61,420 bases of DNA. It comes from Clostridia bacterium (GTDB lineage Bacteria; Bacillota; Clostridia; Oscillospirales; CAG-272). Numbering within the stretch: position 1 is the first letter of the stretch; the number at the start of each line of letters is the position of its first letter. This document shows positions 1 to 9,170 of this stretch, piece after piece. Where the stretch lies: positions 1 to 61,420 of the forward strand of contig JAGATW010000070.1 of NCBI GenBank assembly GCA_017621085.1, in the 5' to 3' direction. Below the pieces are notes generated by a model. It was not told the origin of the DNA. It was given only the letters and a program-made list of their open reading frames with translations, and did not search any database. A program made the position numbers and the translations under genes.

Positions 1-62
1 AATTATAAAATGTTAAAAAAATATTAAATTTATTAACTAAATATGCACATTATGGAAATATA

Positions 63-71
63 TGCTATAAT
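63..71 (+). promoter_or_regulatory. Extended -10 promoter for the first glycosyltransferase gene
   Basis: A TATAAT hexamer at 66-71 is preceded by TG one base upstream, the extended -10 pattern that can work without a good -35. No convincing -35 is seen 17 bases upstream. It would leave a leader of about 55 bases before the gene at 134. Confidence 0.45.
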
Positions 72-133
72 AAAGCGAAATTGTTAAATAAATAAAGCTT
101 TAGTTAACAAATAGTTGATAATTTGGAGCGTAT

Positions 134-1438
134 ATGGATTACATAAGAATAGTAAATATAATTTTTGATATTTTATACGGCTTAACAGGAGCAATTGTAC
201 TTCACTATATAGTTTTTGCAATTGTGGGTCTTTTTAAAAGCAAAAAATATCCACCGGTTGAGGAAAAGCTAAAATACGGTCTTATCATTCCTGCAAGAAA
301 CGAGGAAAAGGTGGTAGGAAACCTAATAAAAAGCATACAGAAAAACAACTACCCACAGGAAAAGCTACATATTTTTGTAATTGCTCATAACTGTACAGAT
401 AATACAGCCAATATTGCAAGAGAGCTTGGTGCAACCGTTTATGAATACAATAACCCAAATGAATGTACAATGGGCTATGCCTTTAGATATTTGTTTGACC
501 AAATAGAAAAGGACTACGGTAGGCAAAGCTATGACGGATTTTTCCTTTTCAACGCAGACAATATTCTTGACGAAAATTATTTTAACAAAATGAACGATGC
601 CTTTGTGGCACACGGGAAAAAGGACATAATTACATCCTTTAGAAACTCCAAAAATTTCGGAGAGAATGTAATGTCAGCCTGTTATGGACTATATTTTGTA
701 TATGGTTGCTTGCTTGAAAGCAAGGGCAGAAGTGTATTAAACTGCTCTACAAGAGTTCAAGGCACAGGCTATGTTATAGGTAGTGAGCTTGTTAAAGACG
801 GATGGAAGTATGTAACGCTTACAGAGGATTGGGAGTTTACAGCCGACCAAATAGTAGAGGAAAACAAAATTTATTATTGTGATGAGGCGGTGTTCTATGA
901 CGAACAGCCTACAACCTTTAAGGTAATGTGGCGTCAAAGAGTTCGTTGGTGTCGTGGCAGATGGCTTGTATGCTTAGCTCGTCTTAAGGATTTACTTAAG
1001 TGCTTATTTAAGCCAAAAAGGAAAAACGGAAACAAATACAAGGGCTCGGTTTACGATATGACCGTTAAGGTTTTGCCTGTATTCATTATAACCACCCTTT
1101 TGTTCTTTTCTCGCTTGATTACAGTTAGCTTAGCTCCTGTTTTCTTCCCTGAGCAATATACCTTTAGTGGCGTTATTCTGCAATGGCTGTTCCGTTCGCT
1201 TGGATTTTTTGGCTTTGCATACGTTTTACTCGTTATTTCTTCGATTATCATTTATATAGTCGAAAGAAAGAGAATAAAAAATGTCAGCCTTGGAATTAAA
1301 ATTTTATCAACCCTTATTTGGCCGTTTTTCTTAGTTATTGCAACCCCTGCTGAGTTCGTTGCAATTTTCTCCAAAAACCTTGGCTGGAAGGAAATTCCAC
1401 ACAAAAACACAACCTCCTTTGAGGATTTGAATAATTAA
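134..1438 (+). CDS. Membrane-bound family 2 glycosyltransferase (processive type)
   Basis: This 434-residue protein is a GT-A fold glycosyltransferase that builds on a nucleotide sugar at the cytoplasmic face of the membrane. An N-terminal membrane segment (about residues 8-33) precedes the catalytic domain, which opens with IIPARNEE (51-58). The metal-site region is NAD (140-142), the TED motif is at 230-232, and QRVRW at 268-272 matches the Q-x-x-RW signature of chain-extending synthases (BcsA, NodC, IcaA type). Three or four hydrophobic C-terminal segments would anchor it. The start follows GGAGC with 7-base spacing. It is a single-gene unit ending in a hairpin. The polymer made cannot be read from the sequence; poly-N-acetylglucosamine or another exopolysaccharide is possible. 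Confidence 0.85.
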   Translation: MDYIRIVNIIFDILYGLTGAIVLHYIVFAIVGLFKSKKYPPVEEKLKYGLIIPARNEEKVVGNLIKSIQKNNYPQEKLHIFVIAHNCTDNTANIARELGATVYEYNNPNECTMGYAFRYLFDQIEKDYGRQSYDGFFLFNADNILDENYFNKMNDAFVAHGKKDIITSFRNSKNFGENVMSACYGLYFVYGCLLESKGRSVLNCSTRVQGTGYVIGSELVKDGWKYVTLTEDWEFTADQIVEENKIYYCDEAVFYDEQPTTFKVMWRQRVRWCRGRWLVCLARLKDLLKCLFKPKRKNGNKYKGSVYDMTVKVLPVFIITTLLFFSRLITVSLAPVFFPEQYTFSGVILQWLFRSLGFFGFAYVLLVISSIIIYIVERKRIKNVSLGIKILSTLIWPFFLVIATPAEFVAIFSKNLGWKEIPHKNTTSFEDLNN

Positions 1439-1443
1439 CGCAA

Positions 1444-1488
1444 AAAAGCACATAGGTTACTCAAATTTCGAGCAACCTACGTGCTTTT
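1444..1488. terminator. Bidirectional terminator hairpin between convergent genes
   Basis: AAAAGCAC (1444-1451) pairs with GTGCTTTT (1481-1488), continuing through TAGGTT/AACCTA with single mismatches. It lies just after the glycosyltransferase stop and supplies A and T tracts on both strands. Confidence 0.7.
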
Positions 1489-1496
1489 GTTATACT

Positions 1497-1530
1497 AAAA
1501 AGGTGTACCAACTGCCTGTGTTGGTACACC
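1497..1530 (-). terminator. Terminator for isocitrate dehydrogenase
   Basis: A perfect 11-bp stem (1502-1512 with 1520-1530) and 7-base loop are followed on the minus strand by a T run at 1501-1497. It sits directly downstream of the icd stop codon. Confidence 0.85.
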
Positions 1531-1536
1531 CATATT

Positions 1537-2754
1537 TTATGCTAATTTCTTTTCAAGACGGGCGCGAATTTCCTTAATAAATGTACTTGTGTTTACAGCA
1601 GTTGCATTAAAGCCTGCCTCTACAAGTCCAACTAAGTCCTTTGTCATAATACCGTCGTTTAGCGTATCGATACAAGCGCACTCAAGCTTGTCAGCAAATT
1701 CAACAAGGTCGCAAAGACCATCAAGTTCACCACGCTTACGCAAAGCGCCTGACCATGCAAAAATTGTTGCCATTGGGTTAGTTGAGGTGTCCTCACCCTT
1801 TAAATATCTGTAATAGTGTCTTGTAACTGTTCCGTGTGCAGCCTCATACTCATATTTTCCGTCAGGAGAAACAAGAACAGAGGTCATCATAGCAAGTGAG
1901 CCAAAGGCAGTGGAAACCATATCGGACATAACGTCACCATCATAGTTCTTACAAGCCCAAATGTAGCCACCCTCACTTCTTATAACTCTTGCAACAGCAT
2001 CATCAATAAGTGTATAGAAATATGTTATGCCAAGCTCCTCAAATTTTGACTTGTAGCACTCATCAAAAATTTCTTGGAAAATAAGCTTAAAGGTTTGGTC
2101 ATACTGCTTTGAAATTGTGTCCTTTGTTGCAAACCAAAGGTCTTGCTTTGTGTTAATAGCATAGTTAAAGCAGGAATGTGCAAAGGAGCGAATAGAGGAG
2201 TCTTTGTTATATTGACCCTGTAAAACACCCGGGCACTCAAAATCGTAAATTTCCTTTTTAAAGCTTACATTACCGTTTTCATCTGTGAAAACAAGCTCTG
2301 CCTTGCCCTTAGTAGGAACACGATATTCAGTAGCCTTGTATACATCACCATAAGCGTGACGTGCAATTGTAATTGGCTTTTTCCAGTTGCGAACAGCAGG
2401 CTTTATCGAGTCAATAAGAATAGGAGCTCTAAATACCGTACCGTCAAGAATAGCACGAATTGTTCCGTTAGGGCTCTTCCACATTTCAGTTAAATTATAT
2501 TCCTCAACTCTTTGCTTGTTAGGAGTAATTGTAGCACACTTAACGCTAACACCGTACTTTTGGTTAGCATAAGCAGCATCAAATGTAACCTTGTCCTTAG
2601 TTTTTTCTCTTTCGGGTAAGCCAAGGTCATAATATTCGGTTTTTAAATCTATAAATGGAAGAAGAAGCTCATCCTTAATCATCCTCCAAATAATTCTTGT
2701 CATTTCATCTCCATCCATTTCAACAAGTGGAGTTGTCATTTTAATTTTTTCCAT
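1537..2754 (-). CDS. icd: NADP-dependent isocitrate dehydrogenase (type II, eukaryote-like)
   Basis: The 405-residue enzyme oxidatively decarboxylates isocitrate to 2-oxoglutarate in the cytoplasm, feeding glutamate synthesis. The sequence follows the homodimeric eukaryote-like subfamily rather than the E. coli type: [16 protein letters not shown] at the N terminus, then SPNGTIR, GRHAYGD-like [20 protein letters not shown] and [12 protein letters not shown]. The start at 2754 is chosen because GGGAGG lies 8 bases upstream. A longer in-frame reading to 2802 would begin upstream of the expected transcription start of its own promoter. It is monocistronic and ends in a strong hairpin terminator. 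Confidence 0.93.
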   Translation of the reverse strand: MEKIKMTTPLVEMDGDEMTRIIWRMIKDELLLPFIDLKTEYYDLGLPEREKTKDKVTFDAAYANQKYGVSVKCATITPNKQRVEEYNLTEMWKSPNGTIRAILDGTVFRAPILIDSIKPAVRNWKKPITIARHAYGDVYKATEYRVPTKGKAELVFTDENGNVSFKKEIYDFECPGVLQGQYNKDSSIRSFAHSCFNYAINTKQDLWFATKDTISKQYDQTFKLIFQEIFDECYKSKFEELGITYFYTLIDDAVARVIRSEGGYIWACKNYDGDVMSDMVSTAFGSLAMMTSVLVSPDGKYEYEAAHGTVTRHYYRYLKGEDTSTNPMATIFAWSGALRKRGELDGLCDLVEFADKLECACIDTLNDGIMTKDLVGLVEAGFNATAVNTSTFIKEIRARLEKKLA

Positions 2755-2793
2755 TTTTGCGCCTCCCATGGCTGATTTTTTTATCATTATAAC

Positions 2794-2822
2794 ATTATAC
2801 AACAGGATATAAAAATTTTCAA
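2794..2822 (-). promoter_or_regulatory. Sigma-A promoter of icd
   Basis: Read on the minus strand, TTGAAA (2822-2817), a 17-base spacer and TATAAT (2799-2794) form a near-consensus promoter. Transcription should begin about 2787, which excludes the longer icd start. Confidence 0.75.
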
Positions 2823-2864
2823 TAGAAACTTGAATATTTTATCGTGTTAAAATGATAAATTTTG

Positions 2865-2893
2865 TTGACATATGGGACTAATTAGTATATAAT
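2865..2893 (+). promoter_or_regulatory. Consensus promoter of the aryl-acid operon
   Basis: TTGACA (2865-2870), a 17-base spacer and TATAAT (2888-2893) match the sigma-A consensus exactly. The roughly 95-base leader before the first ligase gene contains an 8-bp hairpin (2916-2923 with 2941-2948) that is not followed by a T run. Confidence 0.85.
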
Positions 2894-2994
2894 ATTATTT
2901 ATAATACGAAAAACGGCTCTTTTATTGTATTTTTATTCACAAAAGAGCTAAATAAAAAACATAAAAGTGCATTTGATAAGGAAAAGGCAGTAGT

Positions 2995-4299
2995 ATGATT
3001 TGGGCAAAGGAAGAAACTCTTTCAAGAGAAGAAATGGAGGCCTTACAATTAGAAAGGCTTCAAGAAACAGTAAAGCGAGTATATGAAAAGGTAGAGCCAT
3101 ACAGACGTAAAATGGACGAGTGTGGCATAAAGCCGGAGGACATTAAGTCCTTAAAGGATTTATCAAGACTACCATTTGTGACAAAGCAGGATTTGAGGGA
3201 CAATTATCCCTTTGGTCTTTTTGCAGTACCAAAGGAGGAGCTTTTAAGAATACACGCATCCTCAGGTACAACAGGAAAGCCAACAGTTGTCGGCTACACT
3301 AAGGGGGATATGGACACATGGACCGAGTGCGTTTCCCGTATTGCAGTAGCAGGTGGCGCAAAGGCTGATGACGTAGCGCAAATTTGCTTTGGCTACGGTA
3401 TGTTTACAGGAGCTCTTGGCTTGCACTATGGACTTGAAAACATAGGCGCTACAATAGTTCCGTCATCAACAGGTAACTCTGAAAAGCAAATTATGTATAT
3501 GAAGGACTTTGGCACAAGCCTTCTTGTAGCAACACCTTCCTATGCACTTCGCTTAGCAGAGGTTGCAAGAGAAATCGGAGTTGACCCCAAAACCGATTTA
3601 AAGGTTAAAATCGGTCTTGTGGGAAGTGAATTGTTAACCGACGCTATGCGTGAAGAAATGCATAAGTGCTGGGGAGAAGATATGCTTGTTACCTCAAACT
3701 ACGGTATGAGTGAGCTAATGGGACCCGGTGTTTCAGGTGAGTGCGAGTATCTTTGCGGTATGCATATTAACGAGGACTTTTTCATTCCTGAAATTATTAA
3801 CCCCAAAACCGGGGAGGTTTTGCCTGAAGGCGAATGGGGCGAGCTTGTAATTACTTGTATTAAAAAGGAAGCGCTTCCACTTATAAGATATAGAACAAAG
3901 GACATAACAAGGCTAATTTATGAGCCATGTAAGTGTGGAAGAACAACTGTAAGAATGGAAAACCTTTCGGGCAGAAGTGACGATATGCTTAAGATTAGAG
4001 GCGTTAACGTATTCCCAAGCCAGATTGAAGAGGTTGTATTAAGTGTTGAGGGACTTGGCCCACACTATGAAATTATAGTTGAAAGAGATGGCTATTCCGA
4101 TAAGCTGACAGTAAGAGTAGAGCTTGCAAGCGCAACTGACTCCTTTAAGGTTCTTGAGGAAATAGAAAAAACTGTTAGAAATAAGCTTAAGGTAATGCTT
4201 GGCTTGGATGCTAAGGTTAAGCTTGAATCCCCAAATACCTTGGCACGCTTTGAGGGCAAGGCAAAAAGAGTAAGAGATTTACGAAAGGAGCAAAAATAA
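2995..4299 (+). CDS. paaK: Phenylacetate-CoA ligase family enzyme, copy 1
   Basis: This 434-residue AMP-forming ligase should activate an aryl acid (phenylacetate, indoleacetate or similar) to its CoA thioester. The adenylate-forming signature [11 protein letters not shown] lies near residues 87-97, followed by [15 protein letters not shown], the YRTKDITR hinge region and [19 protein letters not shown] at the C-terminal lid, all typical of PaaK. It is the first gene after a consensus promoter, and its stop codon overlaps the start of iorA (TAATG), so translation is coupled. A second, diverged copy follows iorB. The exact acid cannot be fixed from the sequence. Confidence 0.9.
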   Translation: MIWAKEETLSREEMEALQLERLQETVKRVYEKVEPYRRKMDECGIKPEDIKSLKDLSRLPFVTKQDLRDNYPFGLFAVPKEELLRIHASSGTTGKPTVVGYTKGDMDTWTECVSRIAVAGGAKADDVAQICFGYGMFTGALGLHYGLENIGATIVPSSTGNSEKQIMYMKDFGTSLLVATPSYALRLAEVAREIGVDPKTDLKVKIGLVGSELLTDAMREEMHKCWGEDMLVTSNYGMSELMGPGVSGECEYLCGMHINEDFFIPEIINPKTGEVLPEGEWGELVITCIKKEALPLIRYRTKDITRLIYEPCKCGRTTVRMENLSGRSDDMLKIRGVNVFPSQIEEVVLSVEGLGPHYEIIVERDGYSDKLTVRVELASATDSFKVLEEIEKTVRNKLKVMLGLDAKVKLESPNTLARFEGKAKRVRDLRKEQK

Positions 4300-6038
4300 T
4301 GAGTGAAAAGAGAATAATGCTTGGTAATGATGCCATTGCCAGAGGCGCATATGAGGCAGGAGTTAAGGTTTCAAGCTCCTATCCGGGCACACCAAGTACA
4401 GAAATAAGTGAATTTTTAGCAAAGTATGAAGAGGTTTATACAGAGTGGGCGCCAAATGAAAAGGTAGCCTTGGAGGTTGCAGCAGGAGCTTCAATTTCAG
4501 GTGTACGCAGTATGGCTTGTATGAAGCACGTTGGCTTAAACGTAGCCTCTGACCCACTTTATACTCTTGCATATACAGGTATTAATGCAGGTCTTGTAAT
4601 TGTAGTAGCAGACGACCCCGGTATTGCAAGCTCACAAAACGAGCAGGACACAAGAATGATTGCAAGAAGCGCTCACCTACCACTAGTTGAGCCAAGCGAC
4701 AGTAACGAGGCAAAGGAATACTTTAAGTACGCATTTGACCTAAGTGAAAAATATGATACCCCTGTTATTTTCAGAACAACAACAAAGCTCTCACACTCAC
4801 AAAGCATAGTTGAATTAGGTGAAAGAGTAGTTCCTGAAGATAAGACATACGAAAGAAGCATGACTAAGTATGTTATGATGCCTGCATCTGCCATAGGAAG
4901 ACACAAGGTTGTTGAGGCAAGGGAAATCCAAATGGAAAAGGATGCTTCCACCTTCCCAATTAACAAGGTTGAATATAACGATAAGAAAATCGGCTTTATT
5001 ACCTCCGGCGTTCCTTATCAGTATGTTAAGGAAGCATTTCCAAATGCAAGCGTATTAAAGCTTGGTGTTATCAATCCATTGCCAAAGGCTATGATTGAGG
5101 ACTTTGTAAAAGAGGTTGAAACAGTTTACATAATTGAAGAATTAGAGCCTGTAATTGAAGAGCAGGTAAGAAGCTGGGGCTTAAATGTAAAGGGTAAGGA
5201 ATGCTTTACAAAGCAGGGCGAGTACAGTGCAAATATGCTTAAAAAGGTAATTAATGGTACTGATGACTGCGTATTTGAAAAGGCAGTGTCCCCAGCCCGT
5301 CCACCTATTTTGTGCCCAGGCTGTCCGCATAGAAGCGTATTTTCAGTTCTTAACAAGCTTAAGATACACGCATCAGGCGATATTGGTTGCTATACCTTAG
5401 GCGCAGTTGCTCCGCTTAACGTAATTGATACAACAATTTGTATGGGCTCATCTATTTCCCTACTACACGGTATGGAAAAGGCAAAGGGCAAGGAATATAT
5501 TAAAAACTGGGTTGCTACAATTGGTGACTCAACCTTCCTACATACAGGTGTTAACTCACTTATTAATATGGTGTATAATAAGTCAAGCGCAACTGTTATG
5601 ATTCTTGATAACCGTACAACAGGTATGACAGGACATCAAGAGCATGCAGCTACAGGAAAAACTCTTAAGGGCGAGGACACCTATGCAATTGATTTAGCAG
5701 AGCTTTGCAGAAGCATTGGTGTGCCAAATGTAATTGAAATTAACGCCTTTGACGTACAGGGACTTGAAAAGACAGTTAAGGAAAGCGTAAATAGTGATAC
5801 CTTAACCGTAATTATTGCAAAAGCACCTTGCGCACTTTTAAAGGGACAAAAATTCCCATATGTATGTAAGGTTGATAGTGAAAAGTGCAAAAAATGCGGT
5901 ATGTGTATGAAGATTGGTTGTCCTGCAATGACAAGAAATGAGGACGGCACAGTTAAAATAGACGAAACAATGTGTAATGGATGTGGTCTTTGCACAAATT
6001 ACTGCAAATTCGGCGCTATTAGCAAGGAAGAAAGATAA
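4299..6038 (+). CDS. iorA: Indolepyruvate:ferredoxin oxidoreductase, alpha subunit
   Basis: The 579-residue catalytic subunit uses thiamine diphosphate and iron-sulfur clusters to interconvert arylpyruvates with aryl-acetyl-CoA, CO2 and reduced ferredoxin. The N-terminal pyrimidine-binding domain begins with GNDAIARGAYEAG, and a central CPGCPHRSV motif starts the second half. GDIGCYTLG and GDSTFLHTG...DNRTTGMTGHQEH form the diphosphate-binding part. Two ferredoxin-like cysteine groups close the protein: CKKCGMCMKIGCP, with an unusual four-residue gap before the last Cys, and CNGCGLCTNYC. Its start overlaps the stop of the upstream ligase and iorB follows 15 bases later. Confidence 0.95.
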   Translation: MSEKRIMLGNDAIARGAYEAGVKVSSSYPGTPSTEISEFLAKYEEVYTEWAPNEKVALEVAAGASISGVRSMACMKHVGLNVASDPLYTLAYTGINAGLVIVVADDPGIASSQNEQDTRMIARSAHLPLVEPSDSNEAKEYFKYAFDLSEKYDTPVIFRTTTKLSHSQSIVELGERVVPEDKTYERSMTKYVMMPASAIGRHKVVEAREIQMEKDASTFPINKVEYNDKKIGFITSGVPYQYVKEAFPNASVLKLGVINPLPKAMIEDFVKEVETVYIIEELEPVIEEQVRSWGLNVKGKECFTKQGEYSANMLKKVINGTDDCVFEKAVSPARPPILCPGCPHRSVFSVLNKLKIHASGDIGCYTLGAVAPLNVIDTTICMGSSISLLHGMEKAKGKEYIKNWVATIGDSTFLHTGVNSLINMVYNKSSATVMILDNRTTGMTGHQEHAATGKTLKGEDTYAIDLAELCRSIGVPNVIEINAFDVQGLEKTVKESVNSDTLTVIIAKAPCALLKGQKFPYVCKVDSEKCKKCGMCMKIGCPAMTRNEDGTVKIDETMCNGCGLCTNYCKFGAISKEER

Positions 6039-6053
6039 GGAGGGCTGAGATAT

Positions 6054-6617
6054 ATGAATATAATGGTAGTTGGCGTTGGCGGACAGGGAACATTGCTCAC
6101 CAGCAGAATTATTGGAAAAACAGCCCTTAATGCAGGCTGGGATGTTAAGCTTTCCGAGGTGCACGGTATGGCACAGCGTGGAGGAAGCGTTGTTACCTTT
6201 GTAAGATATGGCAAAAAGGTTTATGAGCCTGTTTGCGAGGAGGGTAGCGTTGACGTTCTTATCTCTTTTGAAAGACTTGAGGCACAAAGATATGCTCACT
6301 TCTTAAAAAAGGACGGCATTATGATTGTAAACGATACAAGAATTGACCCAATGACAGTTGTTATAGGCGCTTGTCAGTATCCAAACGGAATTTTGGAGGC
6401 TCTATCTTCGGAGCATAAGGTATATACAATCAACGGTGGAGAAATTGCAAAGAGCCTTGGCAATTCAAAGGTTTTAAACTCTGTTGTTTTAGGACTTGCA
6501 GCAAAGCATATCGGCTTTACAAAGGAAGAGTGGCTCGAGGTATTACAAGCAACAGTTCCACAAAAGACAATCGAAATTAACACAAGAGCATTCGAAAAGG
6601 GATACGAGGTAGAATAA
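6054..6617 (+). CDS. iorB: Indolepyruvate:ferredoxin oxidoreductase, beta subunit
   Basis: The 187-residue gamma-domain subunit pairs with IorA. MVVGVGGQGTLLTSRIIG near the N terminus and SEVHGMAQRGGSVVTFVR (about residues 41-58) are the family signature for the CoA/2-oxoacid oxidoreductase gamma domain. An AGGAGGG ribosome binding site precedes the ATG. The next ligase gene starts two bases after its stop, so the cluster is a single tight operon. Confidence 0.95.
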   Translation: MNIMVVGVGGQGTLLTSRIIGKTALNAGWDVKLSEVHGMAQRGGSVVTFVRYGKKVYEPVCEEGSVDVLISFERLEAQRYAHFLKKDGIMIVNDTRIDPMTVVIGACQYPNGILEALSSEHKVYTINGGEIAKSLGNSKVLNSVVLGLAAKHIGFTKEEWLEVLQATVPQKTIEINTRAFEKGYEVE

Positions 6618-6618
6618 A

Positions 6619-7917
6619 ATGATTTGGAATGAACAAATGGAGTGTATGTCACGTGAGGAAATGACTAAGCTTCAAGATGAAAGACTTGTTAAATTAGTTA
6701 AGTATGTTTACGATAATGTAGAATATTATCGCAACAAAATGGACAAATGCGGTGTTAAGCCTGAGGATATTAAGGGCATTTGCGATATAACAAAGCTCCC
6801 TTATACAACTAAGGACGACTTACGTGATACATACCCCTTTGGACTTTTTGCAGCTCCTCATTCCGATATTGTAAGAATACACGCATCCTCCGGTACAACA
6901 GGAAAGGCAACAGTAGTTGGCTACACACAAAACGATATTGATATGTGGAGTGAGTGCGTTGCACGTTGTATGTCAATGGCAGGCGTTACCAAGGACGATA
7001 TTATTCAAGTAGCATATGGCTATGGCTTGTTTACAGGTGGTCTTGGCGCACACTATGGTGCTGAAAGGCTTGGCGCGATGGTAGTTCCTATGAGCACAGG
7101 TAACTCCAAAAAGCTAACAACAATGATGGTTGACTTTGGCGCAACAGCAATTGCTTGTACACCATCATATCTCTTACACTTATCTGAGGTTTTAAGAGAT
7201 GAGGGCTTAATTGATAAAATAAAATTAAAGGCAGCTATTTGCGGTGCAGAGCCTTGGACAGAAAAAATGCGCCACGAAATCGAAACACGTCTTAACATTA
7301 CAGCTCACGACATTTACGGTCTTAGCGAAATTATGGGTCCCGGCGTTGCCTGTGACTGTAAGGAGCACGCAGGACTTCACATTTGCGAGGATTATTTCTA
7401 TCCTGAAATTATTGACGCAAAAACCCTTGAGCCTGTAAGCGACGGAGAAACAGGAGAGCTTGTATTTACAACTCTTACTAAAGAGGGTATTCCTCTTATT
7501 CGTTACAGAACCAAAGATTTAACAAGCATAACACGTGAAAAATGCAAGTGTGGAAGAACCAGCGCAAGAATTTCACGCTTTAAGGGTAGAAGCGACGATA
7601 TGCTTATTATTCGTGGTGTTAACGTATTCCCAAGTCAGGTAGAGGCAGCGCTTATTAATGTTGAGGAGGTAACACCTCACTATATGATGATAGTAGATAG
7701 AGAAAACAACCTTGACAGCCTTGAAATTCAGGTTGAGGTTGATAGCAAATACTACACAGACGAAATTAAGGGAATTGAAAAGCTTACTAAGAAGATTGCA
7801 GGTGTAATTCAAAGTGCTCTTGGCATTAGCGCAAAGATTAAGCTAATGGGTCCAAACTCACTAAAGCGTAGTGAGGGCAAGGCAGTTCACGTAATTGATA
7901 ACAGAAAGCTATATTAA
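6619..7917 (+). CDS. paaK: Phenylacetate-CoA ligase family enzyme, copy 2
   Basis: This is a 432-residue paralogue of the ligase at the head of the operon. It shares the [11 protein letters not shown] adenylate loop, YGLSEIMGPGVACDC, YRTKDLTS and [19 protein letters not shown] motifs. The two copies differ through the middle domain that lines the acid pocket, which suggests different preferred aryl acids rather than a recent duplication; this is an inference from reading the two proteins side by side. The next gene follows after an AGGAGG ribosome binding site. Confidence 0.9.
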   Translation: MIWNEQMECMSREEMTKLQDERLVKLVKYVYDNVEYYRNKMDKCGVKPEDIKGICDITKLPYTTKDDLRDTYPFGLFAAPHSDIVRIHASSGTTGKATVVGYTQNDIDMWSECVARCMSMAGVTKDDIIQVAYGYGLFTGGLGAHYGAERLGAMVVPMSTGNSKKLTTMMVDFGATAIACTPSYLLHLSEVLRDEGLIDKIKLKAAICGAEPWTEKMRHEIETRLNITAHDIYGLSEIMGPGVACDCKEHAGLHICEDYFYPEIIDAKTLEPVSDGETGELVFTTLTKEGIPLIRYRTKDLTSITREKCKCGRTSARISRFKGRSDDMLIIRGVNVFPSQVEAALINVEEVTPHYMMIVDRENNLDSLEIQVEVDSKYYTDEIKGIEKLTKKIAGVIQSALGISAKIKLMGPNSLKRSEGKAVHVIDNRKLY

Positions 7918-7930
7918 GGAGGACAAAGAA

Positions 7931-8359
7931 ATGACAGTTAATCAGGTATCCGTTTTTATAGAAAACAGACAAGGCAGACTTGGCGAGGTTTTAAATGTTT
8001 TAAAGGAGAATGACGTTAACATTTTGTCAATTTCCTTGGCAGACACAACAGAGTATGGTCTTTTAAGACTTATAGTTAATAAGCCGGAGCACGCAAAGGA
8101 CGTTCTTCTTTCTGCAGGCTTTTCAACAATGCTAACAGAGGTGCTTATTATTAAGGTGCCACACGTAGCAGGGGCACTTCAGGACATTCTTTCTGAAATT
8201 GCAAAGGCTAATATAAGTATTGAGTATATGTACGGTCTTTCTGTTGAGGCAAATGATGCATCAATAGTTATGAAAACAAATCAGCTAAATGAGGCTTGCA
8301 ACGTACTTAAGAACAAAAACATTGGAACAATGACAGAAAAGGAAATAGAGTCCTTATAA
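7931..8359 (+). CDS. Tandem ACT-domain protein
   Basis: This 142-residue protein consists of two ACT units (about 1-70 and 71-142) and no catalytic domain. The first begins VSVFIENRQGRLGEVLNVL and has the typical beta-alpha-beta pattern; the second begins near VPHVAGALQDILSEIAK. ACT domains bind amino acids, and stand-alone tandem ACT proteins often sit beside aromatic amino acid or PaaK genes. A role as an amino-acid sensor for this operon is inferred. The start at 7931 follows AGGAGG with good spacing; an in-frame start 36 bases earlier lies inside the upstream gene and has no such site. Confidence 0.8.
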   Translation: MTVNQVSVFIENRQGRLGEVLNVLKENDVNILSISLADTTEYGLLRLIVNKPEHAKDVLLSAGFSTMLTEVLIIKVPHVAGALQDILSEIAKANISIEYMYGLSVEANDASIVMKTNQLNEACNVLKNKNIGTMTEKEIESL

Positions 8360-8362
8360 TAA

Positions 8363-9163
8363 ATGATAATAGATTTCCATACCCATATTTTCCCTGACAA
8401 AATTGCCGAGGCAACAATTCAAGCACTTTCAAAGGGAGCAAGCATTCCACCACACTCAAACGGAGCATTAAGTGGACTTTTAGATAAAATGAGCAAGGCA
8501 GAGGTTGATGTAAGCATCAACCTTCCTGTCTTAACAAAGGCAAAGCAATTTGATAGCATTTTTTCCTTTGCAAGGGGTATTAATGAAAGCGTTAATAACG
8601 TAATCTCCTTTAGCGGTATTCACCCTGATGATGAGGAGTACGAAAAGCATCTTTGCTTAATAAAGGAAGCAGGAATTAAGGGAATAAAAATTCATCCTGA
8701 CTATCAAGGCACATTTTTTGATGATGAAAAATATGTAAAAATCCTTGCCTTAGCAAAAAAGCTTGACCTGATTACAGTTACCCACGCAGGGCTTGACGGT
8801 GCATTTGTAGGCGAAGAAATTAAGTGTACTCCGAAAAGAGTGCTTAACCTGCTTGATAAAATAGGTAGCTATGATAAATTAGTTCTTGCCCACTTAGGTG
8901 GAAACGAGCTATTTAGTGATGTATATGAGAATTTGGCAGGAGAAAATGTTTATTTTGATACAGCCTACGTGCTACCTTTTTTAACTAAAGACCAATTTGA
9001 AAAAATGGTAATAAGGCACGGGGAAGGTAAAATTTTGTTTGCAACCGACAGCCCTTGGCAGGACCAGGGCGAAATGGTAAGCTTTATAAAGAGCTATAAT
9101 CTTGGTAAGCAGGTTGAAAATAAAATTCTATATGAAAACGCAAAAAAATTACTAAATATTTAG
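8363..9163 (+). CDS. Amidohydrolase-superfamily metal-dependent hydrolase
   Basis: The 266-residue protein has the TIM-barrel amidohydrolase pattern: DFHTHIF (metal ligands H6 and H8), KIHPDYQG, VTHAGLDG, LAHLGGNE and the ATDSPW aspartate near the C terminus. This set resembles the amidohydrolase-2 and TatD-like groups, which use one or two divalent metals for hydrolysis or decarboxylation. It starts three bases after the ACT gene and has only a weak ribosome binding site, so it is probably translated by coupling. The substrate is unknown; an aryl-acid amide, a conjugate or a decarboxylation substrate would fit the operon. Confidence 0.75.
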   Translation: MIIDFHTHIFPDKIAEATIQALSKGASIPPHSNGALSGLLDKMSKAEVDVSINLPVLTKAKQFDSIFSFARGINESVNNVISFSGIHPDDEEYEKHLCLIKEAGIKGIKIHPDYQGTFFDDEKYVKILALAKKLDLITVTHAGLDGAFVGEEIKCTPKRVLNLLDKIGSYDKLVLAHLGGNELFSDVYENLAGENVYFDTAYVLPFLTKDQFEKMVIRHGEGKILFATDSPWQDQGEMVSFIKSYNLGKQVENKILYENAKKLLNI

Positions 9164-9170
9164 GTGAAAT

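Noticed and set aside
2755-2802. Longer N terminus for isocitrate dehydrogenase
   Set aside because: The extra codons overlap the -10 box of the gene's own promoter, while the ATG at 2754 has a proper GGGAGG site.
2916-2948. Leader hairpin of the aryl-acid operon as an attenuator or riboswitch
   Set aside because: It is a single 8-bp stem with an 17-base loop, has no T run and no recognisable aptamer or T-box motif.
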